Shown here one piece after another: positions 39,828 through 48,461 of a stretch of 64,000 bases of DNA; position 1 is the stretch's first letter, and every line of letters begins with the position of its first letter. The DNA is from Sphingomonas sp. (GTDB lineage: Bacteria > Pseudomonadota > Alphaproteobacteria > Sphingomonadales > Sphingomonadaceae). A program made the translations under genes and the position numbers. The stretch is taken from positions 124,001 to 188,000 of the forward strand of contig NZ_JANINP010000003.1 in the NCBI RefSeq assembly GCF_024508665.1. Reading direction: 5' to 3'. The notes below the pieces were generated by a model, which was given only the letters and a program-made list of their open reading frames with translations, ran no database searches and was not told the DNA's origin.

Positions 39828-40766
39828 TCAAGCCGCTTCCGCCTTCGCCGCGCCCTTGGGCCGGATCCCCAGCAAATGGCAGATCGCGTAGCTAAGCTCG
39901 GCGCGGTTGAGCGTGTAGAAGTGGAAATTGCGCACGCCGCCCGCATAGAGGCGCCGGCACAATTCCGCGGCGATCGTCGCCGATACCAATTGCCGCGCCG
40001 CGGGATGATCGTCGAGCCCCTCGAACAGGCGGCCCATCCAGCTCGGCACCGCGGTACCGCACATCGCCGACATGCGCTGGACGCTGGCGAAGTTCATCAC
40101 CGGCATGATGCCGGGCACGATTTCCGCGTCGATACCCGCCGCGGCGATCGCATCGCGATAGCGGAAGAAGGTTTCCGCCTCGTGGAAGAACTGGGTGATT
40201 GCCCGCGTCGCGCCGGCATCGAGCTTGCGCTTGAGGTTGTCGATGTCCGCGGCCGCATTGGGTGAATCCGGATGGCATTCGGGGTAGGCCGCGACCGAGA
40301 TCTCGAACGGGTGCAGCTTGCGCAACCCCGCGACCAGATCGGCGGCATTCTCATAGCCACCCGGATGCGACGCATATTTCTCGCCCGCGCGCGGCGGGTC
40401 GCCACGCAGCGCGACGATGTGCCGCACGCCGGCATTCCAATAGTCGTCGGCGACCTGGTCGATCTCCTCCCTGGTCGCCTCGACACAGGTCAGGTGCGCG
40501 GCGGCCGGGATATGGGTCTCGCGCGCGATCCGCTCGACCGTCGCATGGGTCCGCTCGCGGGTCGAACCGCCGGCGCCATAGGTCACCGAGACGAAGCGCG
40601 GGCCGAGCGGGCTGAGCGTCTGGATCGACTCCCACAAAGTCTCTTCCATCTTCTCGGTCTTGGGCGGGAAGAATTCGAAGCTGACCCGAGCGTCGCCCGC
40701 GAGGTCCGCGAACAGCGGACTCCCCAGCGCGCGGCGCGCTTCTGCCATCTCCTTGACCGAAACCAT
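39828..40766 (-). CDS. metF: Methylenetetrahydrofolate reductase
   Basis: Reduces 5,10-methylenetetrahydrofolate to the 5-methyl form needed by MetH, using FAD. The 312-residue TIM-barrel protein has VSFEFFPPKTEKMEETLW with the catalytic Glu, FVSVTYGAGGSTRERT, AHLTCVEATREEID, the flavin-binding ALRGDPPRAGE, and GIMPVMNFASVQR. The ATG at 40766 overlaps the regulator's TAA by one base (TAATG). Part of the methionine operon. Confidence 0.95.
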   Translation of the reverse strand: MVSVKEMAEARRALGSPLFADLAGDARVSFEFFPPKTEKMEETLWESIQTLSPLGPRFVSVTYGAGGSTRERTHATVERIARETHIPAAAHLTCVEATREEIDQVADDYWNAGVRHIVALRGDPPRAGEKYASHPGGYENAADLVAGLRKLHPFEISVAAYPECHPDSPNAAADIDNLKRKLDAGATRAITQFFHEAETFFRYRDAIAAAGIDAEIVPGIMPVMNFASVQRMSAMCGTAVPSWMGRLFEGLDDHPAARQLVSATIAAELCRRLYAGGVRNFHFYTLNRAELSYAICHLLGIRPKGAAKAEAA

Positions 40767-41725
40767 TACGCTGCCTCCGCTATACGCGCCGACGCGCCTG
40801 CCTTGCGCGCCAGCCACAATTTCACCGTCAGTTCGCCGCCCTCGAGCGTCTCCGTCCGCACCGGCACGAGTCCCGAATGCTCGAACCAGCCGAGCATCTG
40901 TTCGTCCGAAAAGCCGAGGCGCGCATGCGCGTCGCGAATCCGCAATTCCTCGCGTCCGTGCGACGCGAAATCGACGATCAGCAACCGGCCGCCCGGTCCA
41001 AGCACACGCGCCGCCTCGGCAATAGCCGCATCGGGCGTCTGCGCGAAGTGCAGCACGTGATGCAGGATCGCGAGATCCGCCGTCCCATTGTCGAGCGGCA
41101 GCGCGTAGAGATCGGCCTGGCGCAATTCGGTATTGTCGAGGCCGCGCTCAGTCAGCTTGGCGCGCGCCAGCCGCAACATCTCGGAACTGCGGTCGATGCC
41201 GAGCGCATGATCCGCCTGGCCCGCGAACAATTCGAGCATGCGCCCTGTGCCGGTACCGATATCGACCAGCCGTTCGACCCGCGCATCGCCGAGTACCTCT
41301 GCCATCGCGGCTTCGACCTGTTCCTCGGCGACGTGGAGCGAGCGAATCGCGTCCCATTGACCGGCATTGCTCTCGAACCAGCCCGCGGCATGCGCGGCGC
41401 GATCGGCACGAACCGCCGCCAGCCGTGCCGCATCCGCCTCGGCACGCGCCTGGGCACGATCACCTTCCCAGGCATCGAGCGCGGCGCAGAGCGGCCCGAC
41501 CACGTCGCGCGCGCCCATCGCCACGAATACCCAGCTGCCTTCCTTGCGGCGTTCGACGATGCCGGCGTCCGACAGTATCTTGACGTGGCGGCTGACACGC
41601 GGTTGGCTCTGGCCGAGTACCTGGGCGAGTTCGCTTACCGACAATTCCATCGAGCGCACGAGCGCGACGATCCTGAGGCGCGTCGAATCGGCAAGCGCGC
41701 GAAAGATGTCGAGAGCGTTCGGCAT
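40766..41725 (-). CDS. ArsR-type regulator fused to a SAM-dependent methyltransferase domain (SahR/SamR-like)
   Basis: A 319-residue two-domain protein. Residues 1-95 are an ArsR winged helix (NALDIFRALADSTRLRIVAL, LAQVLGQSQPRVSRHVKIL). Residues about 130-319 form a class I methyltransferase fold with motif I VDIGTGTGRMLELF and LPLDNGTADLAILHHVLHF. Proteins of this architecture, encoded beside metF/metH, have been proposed as regulators of the methionine cycle sensing SAM or S-adenosylhomocysteine. A perfect 20-bp palindrome lies 12 bases before its start, the likely operator. First gene of the metF-metH operon. Confidence 0.88.
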   Translation of the reverse strand: MPNALDIFRALADSTRLRIVALVRSMELSVSELAQVLGQSQPRVSRHVKILSDAGIVERRKEGSWVFVAMGARDVVGPLCAALDAWEGDRAQARAEADAARLAAVRADRAAHAAGWFESNAGQWDAIRSLHVAEEQVEAAMAEVLGDARVERLVDIGTGTGRMLELFAGQADHALGIDRSSEMLRLARAKLTERGLDNTELRQADLYALPLDNGTADLAILHHVLHFAQTPDAAIAEAARVLGPGGRLLIVDFASHGREELRIRDAHARLGFSDEQMLGWFEHSGLVPVRTETLEGGELTVKLWLARKAGASARIAEAA

Positions 41726-41736
41726 GTCGATTAGAG

Positions 41737-41756
41737 ATATAAAGATATCTTTATAT
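41737..41756. promoter_or_regulatory. Perfect 20-bp palindromic operator of the methionine operon
   Basis: ATATAAAGATATCTTTATAT is its own reverse complement. It lies 12-31 bases upstream of the ArsR-methyltransferase start and also upstream of the divergent lipoprotein gene, in an otherwise GC-rich region. This is typical of ArsR-family autoregulation; binding by the adjacent protein is inferred. Confidence 0.75.
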
Positions 41757-41829
41757 GCCGTCAACGCGTTGCACGCGGAACGAGGCGGCGGTAGCGAAGT
41801 TCTCGACCCATTTCGCAGGAGATTTCCGG

Positions 41830-42129
41830 ATGACCAAGGCTCCCAAGACACTGGCCGTGTCGCTCGCGATCGTCGCTTCACTCGGCATTGCCGCCTGCAG
41901 CCAGAAGGCACAGAACGAAGCGGCCGAAGCCGCCAACACGATGGCCGGCGACGCCAATGCGACCATGGCACGCGCGGTCAACACCACCGACGCGGCCGTC
42001 GATTCCGCGCTGGGCGCAGCCGAGAACAAGATGGACGCCGCGTCGAACAAAATGGACAAGGCGACCAGCGACGCGAAGAAGGACGCCGGCCAGGCACTGA
42101 AGGATGCCGGCAACGAGATCGAGGATTGA
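41830..42129 (+). CDS. Ala-rich coiled-coil lipoprotein
   Basis: A 99-residue lipoprotein with signal peptide KTLAVSLAIVASLGIAAC (lipobox IAAC), followed by an Ala/Asp/Lys/Asn-rich helical region with regular NxMDxAxN/K spacing (ENKMDAASNKMDKATSDAKK), likely a coiled coil or amphipathic helix. AGGAG precedes the ATG at 41830. The stop overlaps the start of the next small lipoprotein (TGATG). Function unknown. Confidence 0.78.
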   Translation: MTKAPKTLAVSLAIVASLGIAACSQKAQNEAAEAANTMAGDANATMARAVNTTDAAVDSALGAAENKMDAASNKMDKATSDAKKDAGQALKDAGNEIED

Positions 42130-42311
42130 TGCGCGCGCGCGTGACGCTGGCCGGTCTCGCCTTGCTGGCGGGACTGACGGCGTGCTCGAGCCATGACGAT
42201 ACCGGCGGCGTATCGGCCGACGAGCAGCGCGCGCTGAACGATGCCGCCGCGATGCTCGACGCCAATAATGCCGTGCCTGCCCAGCCCTCCGACCAGGGAA
42301 ATAGCCAGTGA
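42129..42311 (+). CDS. Small lipoprotein
   Basis: A 60-residue lipoprotein with signal RARVTLAGLALLAGLTAC and a short acidic mature part (SSHDDTGGVSADEQRALNDA). It begins one base inside the preceding stop and ends overlapping the GTG of the aldo/keto reductase gene. The tight packing supports it as a real gene. No family is recognised. Confidence 0.65.
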   Translation: MRARVTLAGLALLAGLTACSSHDDTGGVSADEQRALNDAAAMLDANNAVPAQPSDQGNSQ

Positions 42312-43252
42312 CCGAACTCCGCCGCCTCGGTGCCAGCCATCTGCACACGCCCAAGCTTTGCCTCGGCGGCAACGTGTTCGGCTGGACTGCCGACAAGGCG
42401 ACCAGCTTCGCCGTGCTCGACGCGTTCGTCGATGCCGGAGGCACGCTGGTCGACACCGCCGACGTCTATTCGGCCTGGGTGCCCGGTCACAAAGGCGGCG
42501 AGTCGGAGACGGTAATCGGCGAGTGGCTCAAGTCGAGCGGCAAGACGGTCGGCGTCGCGACCAAGGTTGGCATGATACCCAGCGCAGCGGGCGAGAAGCT
42601 GGCGCCGGCGCGGATCGCCGAGGCGTGCGACGCATCGTTGCAGCGGCTCGGGGTCGAGCAGATCGCACTTTATTACGCGCATCAGGACGACGAGGCGACG
42701 CCGCAGGACGCCTATATGGAGGCGTTCGCGAAGCTGGTCGCGGCCGGCAAGGTCGCGGTGCTGGGCGCGTCCAATTTCCACGCGGGGCGATTGAAGTCGG
42801 CCAACGACATCGCGCGCGCCGCCGGCCTGCCGCATTTTCAGGTGCTGCAGCCCGAATATAACCTCGTCAGCCGCCACAAGTTCGAGGGCGAGCTGCAGGA
42901 TTATTGCGTCGAGCATAATATCGGCGTGCTGCCTTATTACGGGCTCGCCTCGGGCTTTCTGACCGGCAAGTACCGCTCGGCCGACGATCTCGGCAAGAGC
43001 GTGCGCGGCGGCCGGATGACCGAGTTGCTCGAGGGCAAGGGCGCGGCAGTGCTCAAGGCGATGGACGAGGTCGCCGCGGAAACCGGCGCAACCCTCGCCC
43101 AGATCGCGCTTGCCTGGCTCGCGGCGCAACCCGGCGTCACCGCGCCGATCGCCAGCGCGACCAGCGTCAAGCAGCTCGAGGAGTTGCTGCCGGCGATGGA
43201 CCTGACGCTCAGCGCGGCGCAGCTCGACAAACTCGACGCAGCGGGCGCCTGA
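42308..43252 (+). CDS. Aldo/keto reductase
   Basis: A 314-residue NADPH-dependent oxidoreductase of the AKR superfamily, like the YajO/AKR12-13-type group. The catalytic tetrad is visible: Asp and Tyr in LVDTADVYSAW, Lys in GVATKVGM and His in LYYAHQDD. The cofactor site is in APIASATSVKQLEELL. The start is GTG at 42308, overlapping the lipoprotein stop. Substrate unknown; such enzymes reduce diverse carbonyls. Confidence 0.9.
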   Translation: MTELRRLGASHLHTPKLCLGGNVFGWTADKATSFAVLDAFVDAGGTLVDTADVYSAWVPGHKGGESETVIGEWLKSSGKTVGVATKVGMIPSAAGEKLAPARIAEACDASLQRLGVEQIALYYAHQDDEATPQDAYMEAFAKLVAAGKVAVLGASNFHAGRLKSANDIARAAGLPHFQVLQPEYNLVSRHKFEGELQDYCVEHNIGVLPYYGLASGFLTGKYRSADDLGKSVRGGRMTELLEGKGAAVLKAMDEVAAETGATLAQIALAWLAAQPGVTAPIASATSVKQLEELLPAMDLTLSAAQLDKLDAAGA

Positions 43253-43276
43253 CCCTCTCTTGAAACGGAGGGGCAC

Positions 43277-44101
43277 ATGCACCTCGACGTGATCCAGTCG
43301 CTCTCGATCGCGGGCGACAGTTCGAAGGCGAATGACGACCGCACCGGCGCGGGCCACGCCCATGCCTGGGTGATCGACGGCGCGACAGACCTGGGCGAAC
43401 CCGGATTGCTCGGCAATCGCGGGGGCGCGGCCTGGATCGCGGCCGAAGCCGACCGCGCTTTCGCCGCCGCTCCGGAGGATGGATCGATCGAACAGACTTG
43501 CCGGATTGTATTCGAACAGGTCGCGACGCGTTTCGCCGAACAACGCACCCGCGAGCCCGAGAGCTGGGAAGTCCCCTCGGCCTCGTTCCTGGCGGTCGCG
43601 GTCGCCGACAATGTCGTCGATTGCGCGTGGCTCGGCGACTGCGCCGCGTTACTGATCCGCGACGGCGAGGCGACGCGAATCGGCCCGCAGCGCGACATTC
43701 GCGACGACGAGACCGACCTCGCGCGCAGCGTCGCACATCACGGCCTGGGCTCGGTCAAGCGCGCGGCGCCAGTACTCGACGTGCTGCGGCAAGCGCGTAG
43801 CCGGCCGGGACGCCAGGTGCTCGGCATCGACCCTGCCGGTGCCGAACAGATCTATTATTCCAGCCAGCCCTGCGTCGCCGGCGACGAATTGCTGCTGATG
43901 ACCGACGGCTTCGTCGCGGTGACCGATCTCTATCGCCTGATCGATCAAGCTTCGCTGCCCGGCCTGCTCTCAATTGACGGCCTGTCGGGCATCGCCGCTC
44001 GACTGCGTGCTGCCGAGGCCGACGATGCCGAATGCATGCGCTGGCCGCGCTTCAAACAGGGCGACGACGCCACCGCGATCTGGCTCCGCGTGGTCGCCTG
44101 A
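43277..44101 (+). CDS. PP2C-family protein phosphatase
   Basis: A 274-residue PPM-type phosphatase. Metal-coordinating Asp motifs are AWVIDGATDLGE, WLGDCAALLIRDG, LLMTDGFVAVTDLY and the terminal GDDATAIWLRV. The N-terminus (LSIAGDSSKANDDRTG) fits family motif 1. It would dephosphorylate Ser/Thr. ATG is preceded by a Gly-rich AAACGGAGG. It is downstream of the aldo/keto reductase and in the same direction. Confidence 0.8.
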   Translation: MHLDVIQSLSIAGDSSKANDDRTGAGHAHAWVIDGATDLGEPGLLGNRGGAAWIAAEADRAFAAAPEDGSIEQTCRIVFEQVATRFAEQRTREPESWEVPSASFLAVAVADNVVDCAWLGDCAALLIRDGEATRIGPQRDIRDDETDLARSVAHHGLGSVKRAAPVLDVLRQARSRPGRQVLGIDPAGAEQIYYSSQPCVAGDELLLMTDGFVAVTDLYRLIDQASLPGLLSIDGLSGIAARLRAAEADDAECMRWPRFKQGDDATAIWLRVVA

Positions 44102-44131
44102 ACCACGAACGCGGGGCTAGCCTCCCGGTGG

Positions 44132-44152
44132 ATGCCGGGACGGGCCCGGCAT
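44132..44152. repeat. Short palindromic repeat
   Basis: ATGCCGGG-ACGGG-CCCGGCAT, followed by GACG, is a short hairpin found again at 56171-56191. It lies in the gap between the PP2C and sulfatase genes. Confidence 0.7.
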
Positions 44153-44278
44153 GACGAAGGTGGTTAATCCCACCCCCGTCCTCCAATGCGCGTAAGCCAG
44201 CCCTTGTCGCTCCCCTGCCCTGCTTCATAAGCTGCCGGGAAGCCCGCTCAGAAAACGCGGGTCGCCAGGAGAGTGACA

Positions 44279-46495
44279 ATGCCCAACCGCGACCCGTTGG
44301 CCGCCCCGCACGCGCCGTTCTGGCCGTCGGGACCCAAGCCGCCGGCGGGCGCGCCGAATATCGTCGCCATCCTGTTCGACGATGTCGGCCTGTCGGATTT
44401 CGGCTGCTACGGGTCGCCTATCGCGACGCCGGCGATCGACGCCATTGCCGCTCGCGGGCTGCGCTATTCGAGCTTTCACACGACCGCGATGTGCTCGACC
44501 ACCCGCGCGGCGTTGATGACGGGGCGCAATCATCATTCGGTCGGCATGGGGTGTCTGGCCAATTTCGACAGCGGCTATCCGGGCTATCGCGGCAAGATCG
44601 CGCGCGAGGCGGGCACCTTGCCCGAGATGCTGCGGCCGCACGGCTATAACAGCTATATGGTCGGCAAGTGGCATGTGACGCCGCTCGACGAAACCGGTCC
44701 GACCGGGCCGCATGACGGCTGGCCGCTGGGGCGCGGGTTCGACCATTTCTACGGCTTCATGGACGCCGAAACCGACCAATACGCACCCGAACTGGTGCGC
44801 GACAATACGCCGGTTCGGGCGCCGGGAACCTATGAGACCGGCTATCACCTGACCGAGGACCTCACCGACGAGGCGATCCGCTACGTCGCCGATCACGTCG
44901 CCGCGCGCCCCGACAAGCCGTTCCTGCTATGGCTGGCCTATGGCGCCTGCCACGCCCCACACCAGGCGCCGCGCGACCTGATCCTGAACTATGACGAGAT
45001 GTTCCGCGACGGCTGGGATGCCGAGCGCGAGCGGCGGCTGGCGCGGATGATCGACATGGGACTGGTTCCGGCGGGCACGACGCTGCCCCCGCGCAACGAT
45101 TTCGTGCAGCCCTGGGACAGCTTGGATGCCGACGCGAAGCGGCTCTTCACGCGGCTGCAGGGTGCCTATGCGGCGATGCTCGACCATGCCGACCGGAACA
45201 TCGCGCGATTAACCTCTTTCCTGGATACCGCCGGGCTGAGCGACGACACGCTAATCCTCGTCCTGTCGGACAATGGCGCCAGCCAGGAAGGGCTCGGCTA
45301 TGGCTTCATTAACGCGATGGGGCCGTACAATATGCGGCCCGAGACGATCGAGGAGAAGATCGCGCGGATCGACGATATCGGCGGGCCCGACACGCATTCG
45401 AACTTCCCGCTCGGCTGGGCGATGGCGTCGAACACGCCGGTCCGGCGCTACAAGCAGAACACCCATGGCGGCGGCATCCGCGATCCGCTGGTGGTCAGCT
45501 GGCCCAACCGCCTTTCCGCGCGCGGCGAAGTGCGGCACCAATTCGCCCATGCGGTCGATCTGGTCCCTACCCTGCTCGACCTGATCGGGATCGATGCCCC
45601 CGCCAGCATCGCCGGAGTCGAGCAAATGCCGATCGAGGGCGTCAGCTTCGCCGCCTCTTTGACCGACGCCGCCGCGCCCGAACGCGAGACGCCGCAATAT
45701 TTCGAGATGTTCGGGCATCGCGGGATCATCCATCGCGGTTGGAAGGCGGTCGCGTTCCATCCACCGGGCACACCATACGAGTCCGACAAATGGGAATTGT
45801 TCGACCTGTCCCGTGACTTCGCCGAGACGCATGACCTTTCCGCGGAGCGACCCGACAAGCTCGCCGAGCTGATCGACCTGTGGTGGCAGCAGGCGGAGGC
45901 GCATCAGGTGCTGCCGCTCGACGACCGCTTCGGCCCGCGCTTCGCCGAGAATGCCGCGCGGCGGCTAGGCGACCGCCGCGTCTTCACCTTCCATAAGGGC
46001 ATGGGCCATATCCCGACCGATATCGCACCAGATCTGCGTGCGCGGTCGTACCGCATCGAAGCGTATGTGACGGTGCAATCGGGCGACGAAGGTGTGCTGA
46101 TCGCACACGGCGACGCGACTTGCGGCTACAGCCTGTATTTGAAGGACGGTCGGCTGCACTTCGACGTCAATGTCGGCGAGCACCAGATCGTCTCGTCCGA
46201 TGCGTCGGTTTCGGCGGGTGAGCATGTATTTTCGGTCCATGTCGCGCATGGCGCGCCGGTGCAGGCCGAATTACGCTGCGACGGCACATCGATCGGCAGC
46301 GGCACGATCCGCTTCGGCTTCGTCAACTTCATTAGCTGGTCGGGGCTCGACATCGGCCATGACCGGTCGAGCCCGGTGTCGCGCTACGAAGCGCCGTTCG
46401 CCTTCACCGGCCAGCTGGCGAAGGTCGTGGTTACGATCGAGGACGAGCAAGGCGATGCGGAAGGCGCGGCGCAGGCGCTGCTGGCGCGAGAGTGA
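44279..46495 (+). CDS. Arylsulfatase with non-canonical formylglycine motif
   Basis: A 738-residue type I sulfatase-fold enzyme. The metal site is PNIVAILFDDVGLSDFG, with KWHVTP, LSDNGASQEG and HGGGIRDP further on. The maturation segment reads MCSTTRAALMTGR: Cys72 is followed at +2 by Thr, where the C-x-(P/A)-x-R rule calls for Pro or Ala. There is no signal peptide. The C-terminal third (after about residue 560) is a beta-rich addition found in long bacterial arylsulfatases. ATG at 44279 has GGAGAGTG before it. It probably hydrolyses sulfate esters if modified. Confidence 0.88.
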   Translation: MPNRDPLAAPHAPFWPSGPKPPAGAPNIVAILFDDVGLSDFGCYGSPIATPAIDAIAARGLRYSSFHTTAMCSTTRAALMTGRNHHSVGMGCLANFDSGYPGYRGKIAREAGTLPEMLRPHGYNSYMVGKWHVTPLDETGPTGPHDGWPLGRGFDHFYGFMDAETDQYAPELVRDNTPVRAPGTYETGYHLTEDLTDEAIRYVADHVAARPDKPFLLWLAYGACHAPHQAPRDLILNYDEMFRDGWDAERERRLARMIDMGLVPAGTTLPPRNDFVQPWDSLDADAKRLFTRLQGAYAAMLDHADRNIARLTSFLDTAGLSDDTLILVLSDNGASQEGLGYGFINAMGPYNMRPETIEEKIARIDDIGGPDTHSNFPLGWAMASNTPVRRYKQNTHGGGIRDPLVVSWPNRLSARGEVRHQFAHAVDLVPTLLDLIGIDAPASIAGVEQMPIEGVSFAASLTDAAAPERETPQYFEMFGHRGIIHRGWKAVAFHPPGTPYESDKWELFDLSRDFAETHDLSAERPDKLAELIDLWWQQAEAHQVLPLDDRFGPRFAENAARRLGDRRVFTFHKGMGHIPTDIAPDLRARSYRIEAYVTVQSGDEGVLIAHGDATCGYSLYLKDGRLHFDVNVGEHQIVSSDASVSAGEHVFSVHVAHGAPVQAELRCDGTSIGSGTIRFGFVNFISWSGLDIGHDRSSPVSRYEAPFAFTGQLAKVVVTIEDEQGDAEGAAQALLARE

Positions 46496-46549
46496 AGTTA
46501 TCAAATTCTCTCTCCCCTTGTGGGAGAGGGAAATGACGCCAAAACGAAA

Positions 46550-46616
46550 CGGCCCGGAGGGGCTACTTACCTCCGGGCCGTCCATGGTCCGCCGCAAGGG
46601 GGATGGAGCGGCGGAC
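46550..46616. terminator. Two hairpins between convergent sulfatase and aceA genes
   Basis: CGGCCCGGAGG-N9-CCTCCGGGCCG (46550-46580) has an 11-bp stem. GTCCGCCGC-N12-GCGGCGGAC (46587-46616) follows. Neither ends in a clear T-run, but their position between convergent genes suggests termination. Confidence 0.65.
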
Positions 46617-46701
46617 ATTGCTCGCCTGGTTCAGGCGGCGAACTCTTTCGGCCGGTAACGCGGCGGCGGAGCCACGTCGTCGGTCGGGCGTGATCGCGGG
46701 C

Positions 46702-46725
46702 GCGGGATAGCCGGAGCTATCCCGC
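46702..46725 (-). terminator. Hairpin just after the aceA stop
   Basis: GCGGGATAG-CCGGAG-CTATCCCGC is a 9-bp perfect stem beginning 4 bases past the aceA stop on the minus strand. No T-run follows. Confidence 0.55.
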
Positions 46726-46729
46726 TCGA

Positions 46730-48325
46730 TCACGCCGCGAACTGGTTCATCGTATTGTGCACCCCGCCCGCCTTGAGCGCCGCTTCACCGGCGAAATATT
46801 CCTTGTGATCGTCGCCGATGTCGCTGCCCGACATGTTCTGGTGCTTCACCGCGGCGATGCCCTGGCGGATTTCCTGGCGCTGGACGTTCTTGACGTAACC
46901 CAGCATCCCCGCCTCGCCGAAATATTCCTTGGCGAGATTGTCCGTCGACAGCGCCGCCGTGTGATAGGTCGGCAAGGTGATCAGGTGGTGGAAGATCCCC
47001 GCCCGCTTCGCGGCGTCCGCCTGGAAGGTGCGGATGCGCTCGTCGGCCTCGGCCGCCAAATCGGTGGCATCGTAATCCACGCTCATCAGCTTGGCGCGAT
47101 CATAGGCCGACACGTCGCGGCCCGCTTCCGCCCAGGCGTCATAGACCTGCTGGCGGAAATTGAGCGTCCAGTTGAAGCTGGGCGAGTTGTTGTAGACCAG
47201 CTTGGCGTTGGGCACGACTTCGCGGATGCGATCGACCATCGAGGCGATCTGCTCGATATGCGGCTTCTCGGTCTCGATCCACAACAGGTCGGCACCGTTC
47301 TGCAGCGAGGCGATGCAGTCCATCACGCACCGATCCGCCCCCGTCCCTTCGCGGAACTGGTAGAGGTTGGACTTGAGCCGCTTCGGACGCACCAGCTTGC
47401 CGTCGCGCTCGATCACGACGTCGCCGGCCTTGAGGTCGCCGACCGCGATTTCCTCGCAATCGAGGAACGAATTATATTGGTCGCCCAGATCCCCGGGCGT
47501 GTGGCTGATCGCGATCTGCTTGGTCAGGCCGGCGCCGAGCGAGTCGGTGCGGGTGACGATGATGCCGTCCTCGACGCCGAGTTCGAGGAAGGCGTAGCGG
47601 CAGGCGCGGACCTTCGCCAGGAAGTCCTCATGCGGCACCGTGACCTTGCCGTCCTGATGCCCGCATTGTTTTTCGTCGGACACCTGGTTCTCGATCTGCA
47701 GCGCGCAGGCGCCCGCCTCGATCATTTTCTTAGCGAGCAGATAGGTCGCCTCGGCGTTGCCGAAGCCGGCGTCGATATCGGCGATGATCGGCACGACGTG
47801 CGTCTGGTGATTGTCGATCGCCTGGACCAAGCGCTGCGCCTCGACTTCGTTGCCAGCTTCGCGCGCCTTGTCGAGGTCACGGAACATCATCCCCAGTTCG
47901 CGCGCATCGGCCTGGCGAAGGAAGGTGTAGAGTTCCTCGATCAGCGCAGGAACGCTGGTCTTCTCGTGCATCGACTGGTCGGGCAGCGGCCCGAATTCGG
48001 AGCGCAGCGCGGCGACCATCCAGCCCGACAGGTAAAGGTAGCGGCGCTCGGTCGAACCGAAATGCTTCTTGATGCTGATCATCTTCTGCTGGCCGATGAA
48101 ACCATGCCAGCAGCCGAGCGACTGGGTGTAGTTGGCCGGATCGGCATCATAGGCCGCCATGTCGCGGCGCATGATCGCCGCGGTGTAGCGGGCGATGTCG
48201 AGCCCCGTGCGAAAGCGGTTCTGGATCTGCATCCGCGCCACCGCCTCGGCGCCGATCCCGTCCCAGGTGCCGTTATGGCTCTTGATGAGCTGAGCGGTAG
48301 CAGCAATCGAATCTTGGTAGGTCAC
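46730..48325 (-). CDS. aceA: Isocitrate lyase
   Basis: Cleaves isocitrate to glyoxylate and succinate, the first step of the glyoxylate shunt used on acetate and fatty acids. The 531-residue product has the catalytic DEKQCGHQDGK, PIIADIDAGFGN for metal binding, and WIETEKPH and YNNSPSFNW of the active site. It is of the long (about 530) type with an extra domain. The start is GTG at 48325 (VTYQDSIAATAQ) with GAGGAC before it. Two TGTAM-N6-TTACA repeats lie upstream. The partner malate synthase is not in the window. Confidence 0.95.
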   Translation of the reverse strand: MTYQDSIAATAQLIKSHNGTWDGIGAEAVARMQIQNRFRTGLDIARYTAAIMRRDMAAYDADPANYTQSLGCWHGFIGQQKMISIKKHFGSTERRYLYLSGWMVAALRSEFGPLPDQSMHEKTSVPALIEELYTFLRQADARELGMMFRDLDKAREAGNEVEAQRLVQAIDNHQTHVVPIIADIDAGFGNAEATYLLAKKMIEAGACALQIENQVSDEKQCGHQDGKVTVPHEDFLAKVRACRYAFLELGVEDGIIVTRTDSLGAGLTKQIAISHTPGDLGDQYNSFLDCEEIAVGDLKAGDVVIERDGKLVRPKRLKSNLYQFREGTGADRCVMDCIASLQNGADLLWIETEKPHIEQIASMVDRIREVVPNAKLVYNNSPSFNWTLNFRQQVYDAWAEAGRDVSAYDRAKLMSVDYDATDLAAEADERIRTFQADAAKRAGIFHHLITLPTYHTAALSTDNLAKEYFGEAGMLGYVKNVQRQEIRQGIAAVKHQNMSGSDIGDDHKEYFAGEAALKAGGVHNTMNQFAA

Positions 48326-48357
48326 GATACGTCCTCGCTTGTAGTGATGCGAGGTTA

Positions 48358-48373
48358 TGTACATCGATTTACA
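48358..48373. promoter_or_regulatory. Inverted repeat TGTAC-N6-TTACA upstream of aceA (copy 1)
   Basis: TGTACATCGATTTACA, 33-48 bases before the aceA start. Same 5-6-5 layout as the copy at 48445-48460. Candidate operator for an acetate or fatty-acid responsive regulator. Confidence 0.5.
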
Positions 48374-48444
48374 CGCCTCAGCGCACCTGCACGAGGAAGA
48401 TATCGGTCATGATGTGACCAGAGATGCAGAATCGATTGACAATA

Positions 48445-48460
48445 TGTAACTTAATTTACA
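48445..48460. promoter_or_regulatory. Inverted repeat TGTAA-N6-TTACA upstream of aceA (copy 2)
   Basis: TGTAACTTAATTTACA is a perfect 5-6-5 dyad just before the stop of the lipocalin-like gene, 120 bases upstream of aceA. A related TGTCA-N5-TTACA is at 51480-51494 in front of the ScfR/RamB-type gene. Confidence 0.55.
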
Positions 48461-48461
48461 A

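Noticed and set aside
46757-48412. 551-codon plus-strand frame across aceA
   Set aside because: Shadow of isocitrate lyase; low-complexity hydrophobic/Arg composition without family marks.
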